Source: Candidula unifasciata (Eukaryota > Mollusca > Gastropoda > Stylommatophora > Geomitridae). From it: a stretch of 64,000 nt of DNA. The notes beneath the pieces were generated by a model, which worked only from the letters and a program-made list of their open reading frames with translations, was not told where the DNA came from and did not search any database. The DNA lies in the NCBI GenBank assembly GCA_905116865.2, contig CAJHNH020001101.1, forward strand, positions 62,001-126,000, in the 5' to 3' direction. The position numbers and the translations under genes are program-made. Below are positions 1-9,600 of this stretch, piece after piece. The first letter of the stretch is position 1. Every line of letters begins with the position of its first letter.

Positions 1-2790
1 TGGACAGAAGGGAAACTCTTCACTATACCTCCAGATGGTGGTGGACAGAAGGGAAACTCTTCACTATACCTCCAGATGGTGGTGGACAGAAGGGAAACTC
101 TTCACTATACATCCAGATGGTGGTGGACAAAAGGGAAACTCTCAACTGTACCTCCAGTTGGTGGTAAATAAAAGGGAAACTTCCAACTGTACCTAAAGGT
201 GGTGGTGAACTAAAGGGAAACTTTCAACTGTACCTCCAGGTGGTGTTGGTGGTGGACAGAAAGGAAACTTTCAACTGTACCTCCAGTTGGTGGTGGACAA
301 AAGGGAAATTTCCAACTGTACCTCCATGTAGTGGTGGACAAAAGGGAAACTTTCAACAGTACTTTCAGTTGGTGGTGGACAAAAGGGAAACTTCCAAATG
401 TATCTCCATGTAGTGGTGGACAAAAGGGAATCTTTCAACTGTACCTCCAGGTGGTGGTAGACAAAAGGGAAACTTTCAACTGTACCTCCAGGTGGTGTGG
501 GGAAAAAAGGGAAACTTCCAACTGTACCTCCAGGTGGTGGTAGACAAAAGGGAAACTTTCAACTGTACCTCCAGGTGGTGGTGGTGGTGGTGGTGGAGGA
601 CAAAAGGGAAACTTCCAACTGTACCTCCAGGTGGTGGTGGACAAAAGGGAAACTTCCAAGGAAAAAAAATGTAATCTATCATCTGAAATTAGTGGAAAGT
701 AAGAAAAGCGCTATCATATTTTTTATAGTTCACACAAATGAAAACTGTCAGCTGTACATCAGGGTGGTGGAGGACAGAAGGGAAAATCTACGCTTTACCT
801 CCAGATGGTGGACAGAAGGGAAACTCTCCGCTTTACCTCCAGATGGTGGTGGACAGAAGGGAATGCTCCGCTTTACCTCCAGATGGTGGTGGACAGAAGG
901 GAATGCTCCGCTTTACCTCCAGATGGTGGTGGACAGAAGGGAATGCTCCGCTTTACCTCCAGATGGTAGTGGACAGGAAACTCTCCACTTTACCTCCAGA
1001 TGGTAGTGGACAGGAAACTCTCCACTTTACCTCCAGATGGTAGTGGACAGGAAACTCTCCACTTTACCTCCAGATGGTAGTGGACAGGAAACTCTCCACT
1101 TTACCTCCAGATGGTGGTGGACAGGAAACTCTCCGCTAAACCTCCAGATAGTGGTGGACAGGAAACTCTCTGCTATACTTCCAGATGGTGATGGACAGGA
1201 AACTCTCTGCTATACCTCCAAATGGTGATGGACAGGAAACTCTGCACTATACCTCCAGATGGTGGTGGACAGAAGGGAAACACTCTGCTTTACCTCCAGA
1301 TAGTCCAGATAGTGATGGACAGGAAACTCTCCACTTTACCTCAAAATGGTGGTGGACAGGAAACTCTCCGCTACACCTCCAGGTGGTGGTAGACAGGAAA
1401 CGCTTCGCTTTACCTCCAGATGGTGATGGACAGGAAACTCTCCACTTTACCTCCAGATGGTGGTGGACAGAAGAGAAACTCTCCACTATACCTCCAGATG
1501 GTGGTGGACAGAAGGGAAACTCTTCACTATAGCTCCAGATGGTGGTGGACAGATGGGAAACTCTTCACTATACCTCCAGATGGTGGTGGACAAAAGGGAA
1601 ACTCTCAACTGTACCTCCAGTTGGTGGTGAATAAAAGGGAAACTTCCAACTGTACCTAAAGGTGGTGGTGAACTAAAGGGAAACTTTCAACTGTACCTCC
1701 AGGTGGTGTTGGTGGTGGGCAGAAAGGAAACTTTCAACTGTACCTCCAGTTGGTGGTGGACAAAAGGGAAATTTCCAACTGTACCTCAAGGTGGTGGTAG
1801 ACAAAAGGGAAACTTTCAACTGTACCTCCAGGTGGTGGTGGGGGACAAAAGGGAAACTTTCAACTGTACCTCCAGGTGGTGGTAGACAAAAGGGAAACTT
1901 TCAACTGTACCTCCAGGTGGTGGTGGAGGACAAAAGGGAAACTTCCAACTGTACCTCCAGGTGGTGGTGGACAAAAGGGAAACTTCCAACTGTACCTCCA
2001 GATGGTGGTGGACAGAAGGGAAACTCAACTGTACCTCCACATAGTAGAGGACAAAAAGCGAAACTCTCAACTGTACACCCAGGTGGTGGAGGACAGAAGG
2101 GAAACCCAACTGTACCTCCAGGTGGTGGAGGACAGAAGGGAAACTCAACTGTATCTCCACATAGTGGAGGACAGAAAGAAAACTCAGCTGTACCTCCAGG
2201 TGGTGGACAGAAGGGAAGCTCTTGACTGAACCTTCAAGTGGTGGAGGACAGAAAGGAAACTCTTAACTGTACCTCCATGTAGTGGTGATGGACAGAAGGG
2301 AAACTCCAAACTGTACATCCAGTTGGTGGTGGACAAAAGGGACATTTCCAACTGTACATCCAGGTGGTGGTGGACAAAAAGGGAAACTCTCAATTGTACC
2401 TCCAGGTGGTAGTGGACAAAAGGGAAACTTTCAACTGTACCTTAAGGTTGTGGTGGACAGAAAGGAAACTGTCAACTGTATCTCCAGCTGGTTGTGGACA
2501 AAATGGAAACTTCAACTGTACCTCCAGGTAGTGGTGGACAAAATGGAAACTTCAACTGTACCTCCAGGTGGTGGTGGACAAAATGGAAACTTCAATTGTA
2601 CCTCCAGGTGGTGATGGACAAAAGGGATACTCTCAACTGTACCTCTAGGAGGCGGTGGACAAAAGGGACCCTTAGCTGTACCTCAAAGTGGTGGTTTACA
2701 TAAGGGAAACTCTCAGCTGTACGTCCAGGGGGTGGAGGGATGACAGAAGGGGGAAAACTCAACTGTACCTCCGGGTGGTAGAGTTGAATG
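1..2790. repeat. Minisatellite, about 37-41 bp unit, more than 65 copies
   Basis: Tandem units of the type GGACAAAAGGGAAACTTTCA followed by ACTGTACCTCCAGGTGGTGG run from the window edge to about 2790. Period is 40 bp at 841-960 and 37 bp at 961-1130, where AGAAGGGA is shortened. Sub-families alternate in blocks, and 131-330 recurs at about 1594-1790 (offset 1463 bp). The overlapping reading frames here on both strands are by-products of the repeat. The array ends about 640 bp before the FKBP start codon. Confidence 0.97.
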
Positions 2791-3431
2791 TTGAATTAAG
2801 AATCGCACAGTTACTTGACAAATGTAGCTGTGAGGTCCAATTCTTCACCTGTATAGGTGGGCAGCCCTGAACCAGAGCAGGGCCTTTATTCCAAATAATC
2901 AGTAATTGCTGTAAAAGTCAGAAGCAACATGCCCCTTAATAAGGCGTAAGGCCCCTTGCCACAAAATTATAAGGCGGCTGGGGAAACAATACGCTACTGA
3001 TGCTGTATCGGCGCCCTGAAAGGGAAAACGTTACTCTGTTATCTCCCATTACTGCGCTCTCCAATTCATGAAGTTCAATTACATCTGTAAGCGACAAGTT
3101 GGCGTCTGCTGGCCAGCCCTCCGCTTATTAAAGTTATTCCATACTGATTCTTTATTTTGTGCTATTTGCCACCCGTAAATATGCGTCTAATTCACTAAAA
3201 CGGATTTAGATGCACTTGCAATAATACACTTCCTATTAAGGAAACTAGTGTCAAAGACGTATTCACTATTTTCAAACTTTTTAATTTCTCACGCAGACAG
3301 TACAGTAAGAAACCGGTTTTGCAAACGTGTCGATTGACCACCGTTTCTGCACTATTCAGTTTGATGATCGTCTCGCTGTTTAATCTAGGCTGCCCCTCCT
3401 TAAACCAACAAAGAATCGTTTGTTTTGCGAG
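2791..3431 (+). other. Upstream region of the FKBP11-like gene; no clear core promoter
   Basis: Non-repetitive sequence between the minisatellite and the first ATG. The first 40 bases look like the very end of the LINE 3' tail seen elsewhere (inverted TTGAATTAAGAATCG). The 5' UTR and promoter should lie here, but I see no convincing TATA box or initiator, and the transcription start cannot be placed. Confidence 0.4.
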
Positions 3432-3608
3432 ATGCCCTTTAAGAATTATAAATTATTGTGTCTGTTGGCATATGTTGCTTTATTTTCTGACGCCGTGGTT
3501 GGAAATGAGGACGGAGGATCACCTGAGAAGAAAATAAAATTTGGGGAAGTCGCAGATGAAGAAGTACTACAGAAACTGAAACAGAAGAAGCTGGTAACTC
3601 TCGTAGTG
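3432..3608 (+). CDS. FKBP11: FKBP11-like gene exon 1: start codon and signal peptide
   Basis: 59 codons starting MPFKNYKLLCLLAYVALF, a typical cleaved signal peptide, then a charged stretch. ATG 3432 is the first ATG in frame and is followed at once by the hydrophobic core. The end at 3608 uses donor GTGCGT because only this gives phase 0, matching exon 2. The stronger-looking GTAAGT begins four bases later and would shift the frame. Confidence 0.8.
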
Positions 3609-6600
3609 GTGCGTAAGTTTGATTTGCTTGTTTAATGTGATTAAACTCTTCTGGGTTGAAGTGTGAAAGTCCTAATAATAAACAAATATGTCGGCTTAAA
3701 AAAAACAAACCGCTTCCACTTAGACTGGAGATTTCTTGGGCTCTCCTTTCAACTGCGGCCGGTAGACAACAGTAGACGGCCGGTTAGTCGGAGTTCTGTC
3801 CCCTGGCTGCAGTGCAATTACGGACTGGAGAAGGCACGAATCAGAAAACACAGTGAGGTCGACATGCCTAGCAGACCCCGCGCTGCGACTCAAATTAGCG
3901 ACCGTGTGCAATTACCGCTTCTTACGGAGTGGAATAGAGGGAACGACACAAGTGACATAATTACTGTGTGTTGGCGATAGACAGCGTGCAGTGCCCTACT
4001 GTCATCATACGGTTTGGGTTAGGGGTAGGGTTTGGGTTGTTTAGGGTTAGGGTTTTGGGTTGCTACTATGAGTTTGTGCGAAGACGAGATGCGGCGACAC
4101 TAACCGTAACCCTAACCCACACCCTAACCCTAAACCTAACCCACACCCTACCCCTAACCCTAAACCTAACCCAAACCCTACCCCTAACCCAAACCCTCAA
4201 CCAAACCCTAACCGTATGATTATAGCAGGGCAGTGCAAGCTGTCTATCGCCAACACACAGTAATTATGTCATTTGTGTCGTTCCCTCCTTTCCAGTCCGT
4301 AATTGCACTGCAGCAAGGGGACAGAACTCTGACTAACCGGCCATCTACTGTTGTCTACCGGCCGTAGTTGAAAGGAGAGCAATTTCTTGTAAATGATAAA
4401 ATCACAATGTATCATGTTTATTTCGTATTATCACGTTCACTGAGAATCACTGTCGTCATTATCTTGTTATGCCATTATATGTCACATAGGACTCACAGTT
4501 TATTCTTCCATTTTTTTTTCTATCCTTTGCTTTTGTTTCAATAGCATGGATGGAATCAAGTCCAGGACCTTTGGCCCTCTCTCATCAGTGTTTGTCTTAG
4601 GTTTTTCCCCGGACATTCTTGTTTCCTCGGTCCATTTCCCCCCCATTTAAGAGCTTGTTTGGTGATTGATTTTTTTCATAGAGCACACAGTGTTAATTGT
4701 AAGTCACTGTAGACTTTATTACATGTCACCTACTGTTCCTTTTGTATCACCAATATTCATTGTAATACACTATATTTGCAAATCAGATTTTCAGTTTGTA
4801 TTGCAGCTTCTCACTGGTTACTCCATATGCTTTCCTAAAGACATCAATCATATAAAGACCATTTTCCTCGCCTTCGTGCATGTTGGGCAAATAGGGCTAG
4901 ACCTATATTTTATAGACCAATTGGCACTCGGTAGGTGATGTGGTCAACATCATGCTGGCCACCTTTACTTCCCAGGACTTTACCTGATATCCATTTAAGG
5001 CTAGGTCGACATGGAAGCCTAAGTCATTAAAAAAAAAAATATCTGGCCCCAACCTTCAGATCCACAGGCATTCGTCAAGCTGCTACCCACACAGCTCCAG
5101 TTGAGTCATATAATTAGACTTAATCAGCCCATCATTATTCAGTCATTCTGTCAGGCAGGTGCCATCTCCACAGTGAAGGTTAGTTGTTTTAGATTCTATC
5201 TCTGTCTCCCCTTTTTTTTAACACTCTCTCAGACTCCCATTTGTCCATTGTTTGATGTTTTCACCCACTTGTATAGCTTGTCTACCTCTTTCTCTCTTGC
5301 CTTTGATTTTTCCTTTTATTTGTAAGCTGATTGTCACAACAGTTGTGGAGATGTTATAGCTAAGAGTGGTCATAAATAAAGATAAAGGTCACAGAAACTG
5401 AGAGGTCATGACTAAGGAAAGTCACACCCGCAATTGACGATTCTGTGTAAATTCAAACGTACACTATAGTAGACTGTTGTACACTTTGTCTTTGTGAATA
5501 CAGACATACACTTTGTTCTTTTTGAATACAGACACACACAGACATAAAGTTCTGTGTAAATACAGACACACACAGACATAATGTTATGTGTAAATACAGA
5601 CCCACACAGTCATAAAGTTATGTGTAAATACAGACCCACACAGACATAAAGTTCTGTCTAAATACAGACATACTGTTGAAATCTGATTCTTATAGCAAGC
5701 AAGTAGAATGCTCTGAGTTGTCAGCAGACCAAGATATACACCTTGTTCTGTGTAAATACAGATTTTATGTTCTGTGTAAATACAGACAGATGTCATCTCT
5801 ATTGCATGCAAATACAGACATCCATTTTTTTCTATGTTGATACTGACATGCACTTTGTTCTGTGTAAATACAGAATGCTTTTGATTTTTCACTTTCAGAA
5901 CAAGCCAGCAGACTGCTTGGAGTTGTCAGAAAACCAAGATGAGTTACAAGTTCATTACACTGTAGGTATTTTTGCCTTTTCACTTGTTATTGAACTTAGA
6001 CCCCAGATCTTGTATGTTTTGGTTTCTTTCTGGCCTTATGTCTTTGCCATGACCTAAATCAGGACCTGCTTTTAAAAATACTCAAATACTCACCCAAAAA
6101 AGAATGCAGTATTAGTGAGAGAAAGAGTTAAAGTACTTAATAGAACACTCTTCTTCTTCGTTAAAATACTTTATAGAACCCTCTTCTTCTTAGTTAAAAT
6201 ACTTTATAGAACCCTCTTCTTCTTCATTAAAATACTTTATAGAACCCTCTTCTCCTTCTTTGTTAAAATACTTTATAGAACCCTCTTCTTCTTCGTTAAA
6301 ATACTTTATAGAACCCTCTTCTTCTTCTTCGTTAAAGTACTTTATAGAAACCTCTTCTTCTTCGTTAAAATACTTTATAGAACCCTCTTCTTCTTCATTA
6401 AAGTACTTTATAGAACCCTCTTCTTCTTCATTAAAGTACTTTATAGAACCCTCTTCTTCTTCATTAAAGTACTTTATAGAACCCTCTTCTTCTTCATTAA
6501 AGTACTTTATAGAACCCTCTTCTTCTTCATTAAAGTACTTTATAGAACCCTCTTTTTCTTCATTAAAATACTTTATAGAACCCTCTTCTTCTTCGTTCAC

Positions 6601-9600
6601 AGGCTGTAGGCTCTGGCGGAAAGTCCTGCTTGTTTGTCCATTGGTAATTTAGCTTTGTCCAGGGCTTGAGTTTTGCATGTAAATCACTTGTACTGACTTA
6701 CTTGTGTGCATTTGGTTATTCCTTGCCATTCGGACAGATGCACTCCAACTTCAAAGGAAGTCCCCCACTAGTCGACTTCTACGACACACTTGTTGGGTAG
6801 GCAGTGGGTCTATTCTTGTTTGCCCCCACATTGGGGACCCCAGAACCCACACAGAAATTATAGAACTCATTTTGTTATGTGCTTGTAAGACTTGGACAAT
6901 AAGCAGACCACCAGACCACCTACTTGCATGGGGTGGGGAGGGGGTGGGTGGGTGTGTGTATGTCCGTACATGTCCGTACACGTGTGTGCATGAGTGTGGT
7001 CAAAAGTTTAAAAAAAAATCATGTCTTTATTTGGTTTTCCTCACATGGCAGGGTTATCTGGAGACTGGGGACATTTTTGATTCTTCTGAGAATGCTGCCA
7101 AGAAGCCCATTACACTTGTGTTGGGTAATCGACAGGTGATCCCAGGTATGAGAGACCTCACCTCACTTACTCACTCACCCACTCACTCACTCAGTTACTC
7201 ACTCACTCTCACTCAGTTACTCACTCACTCACCCACTAACTCACCTTTTCTCTCACTGACTCAGTTGTTCTTTCTCTCACTAACTTTTAAAAATTTTATT
7301 CATCAACTTCTTCTTTCACTCACTCATTCACTCACTCACTTACTGTTTCTTTTTCTTCTGTGCATTTTATTGTGTGTGTGCATGTGAGTAAGTCTGAGTG
7401 TGAATGAGAGAGCGAGAGATAGAGAGAGAGGGAGAGAAACAGAGAAAGGAAGATAGGTTCCAGAAGAAACAGTAAACTTTCTAACTTGGAATTAATTATA
7501 TAGGAACAGGTTTGGTGATACCTGGCAACAAATGCCATAATGAAGATGAGTTATGCTGAATTAAGAACAACATCACGTCACTCAAGACATTTCCATAAGC
7601 GCACCGTTGCCATCTTAAGCAGCTAGCGCAGAGTTCCAGTTCCAGTAATACTAGTAGCAGTCTGATTGTATGTCCATCTTGCTTTTCCTCTGAGTGTTGA
7701 GAGTAGGCCACATTGCTTGGTCACTCTGCTACACCATGCTCTGTCTAGATGACACTGAAGTTGAATGTTTCAACCCCAAGTAAACTTGAAAGTTTCGACT
7801 CCAAGTAAAGTTTGAAGTTTTGACTCAAAGTAAAGTTGAAAGTTTTGACCCCATGTAAAATTGAAAGTTTCAACCCCAAGTAAACTTGAAAGTTTCGACT
7901 CCAAGTGAAGTTTGAAGTTTTGACTCCAAGTGAAGTTGAAAGTTTTCACCTCAAATAAAGTTGAAAGTTTTGACCCCATGTAAAGTTGTAAAGTTTTGAC
8001 CCCAAATAAAGTTGAAAGTTTTGACCCTGAGTGAAATTGAATGTTTCCACCCCCAAAAGTTGAAAGTGTTGACCCCCAAAAAAGATTGCAGGCCCACAGT
8101 AACAGAAGCAATTATTGGAGTCGCTGAGGAAATCTCATCTGATAGGAAGTAGTTTCATTTTTTTTTTTGGCCATGACACTCTGGGTAAGGGGAAATGAAT
8201 GAGCGAATTGGCTTGCACGCAGGGTCATGGTACAGGGAAAGCAATAGACCGGGTCGACGTGTACTCTATGCAGGTAACCAAAGAACAATAGTAAACCAAC
8301 ACAGAACTGGTTGTTATCAGTGGCCACACACTGAGGGATATACTGAAGATGGGATCCAAGTGTTTATGAACTTGTTCGATGTGCAGTGAGGATAATCTGT
8401 TGATTAACTAACTAATTAACTAACTATCTAGTAACAGTGAAGGTAGTCAATGACGGATACTGTCATTGGCGTGGTAAAAGTTACAGTTAAAAGTCGAGAG
8501 GATCAACTTCATTGTACTGAGTTTTATCTCATATGGCTCAGTCTCTCTCTGCAGAATGGCTGGCCTCCTGTCAAGATCATTGCACAAAGTAAGAACTTTG
8601 TAGTTCTGGCAACATTGTGGTGTTGAGTATTAGTTCTTTAAACATTATAGGCTATGACATGGGGTGTCTAGTTCTCTTCCTCATTGCCTTTTCCCCAGTT
8701 TTTTTTTTTTTTTAACGTATCCAGAAACCATGAGTTGTAAACCCTTTGGCTCGGTACTATGGATATCGCAACCCTTCGACATTGATTCCATTATAGGTAC
8801 CGTTAATCTGGGAGAAATGTGGCTTTTCTGCCTACCCCCGGGAGTGAACCCGGACCACAAGGAGTTCGTCACCCGGCCGCCGCGAAAGTCAGGTTTAACC
8901 AACTTCGCTAGAGAGCCAGTAAACACACATCCCGCAGCCATGGTCTAAATGATAATCAAGAAGAACAAGCAAGAAATAAAAGTTATGAATAAATAGTAAC
9001 TCAATGAGAGCTGTTTAAATATTGAGTTAAGAACTGACATCATAGTACTTGGGACATTCCCATAAGCTCTCCATCCTTGTCTTCAGCAGCCAATGAAGAG
9101 TTCCTATTCCGATGGTGCCAGTAGCAGTTTGATGATATGGCCATCTTGCTTTGCCTTTCCTCTGAGTGTAGAGTGTTGACCAGATTCCATGGACACTCCT
9201 AGCTGTACCGGTCTCTCCAGACCATGATCTGTTTGTGCCTTCACATTGTTCACTTGTTCCCAAAGGGCATTGAGCACATATAGCTTGTCATGTATAAATT
9301 CACCACCCATTGGTGCAGAACCACCCAATCTGTCTGCCTGTTATTTTCCCAGCACTCCTGTATACTCTAGAGAAAATATTGAAAGAACACTAACCAGCAG
9401 GGAAAATCTGAATGTTTGACAACATACTGTTGTTGAAATGCAGAGTGGACTGCTGCCAGATTACCTGCATCTGCCGCAAACATGGCACATCAGAATTATG
9501 AAATTGTTCAGAACCCCTAAGCCATACATGCTGACTAGGAGGTTGAAGATTGAAGTTATTAATAATTGTTCATGAAAACTGAGCATGTATATATTCTGTG

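Noticed and set aside
331..2229. Several 60-169 codon frames on both strands with QLYLQVVVDKRETFN-like repeats
   Set aside because: They follow the minisatellite unit and shift frame with unit length. No start context or family.
4011..4220. True telomere or chromosome end
   Set aside because: The TTAGGG-like runs are short, degenerate, inverted and enclosed by TIRs and an 8-bp duplication, so they belong to a MITE.
6115..6609. 164-codon frame of RTLFFFIKVLY repeats
   Set aside because: Product of the 33-bp repeat in an FKBP intron. The opposite strand is equally open.
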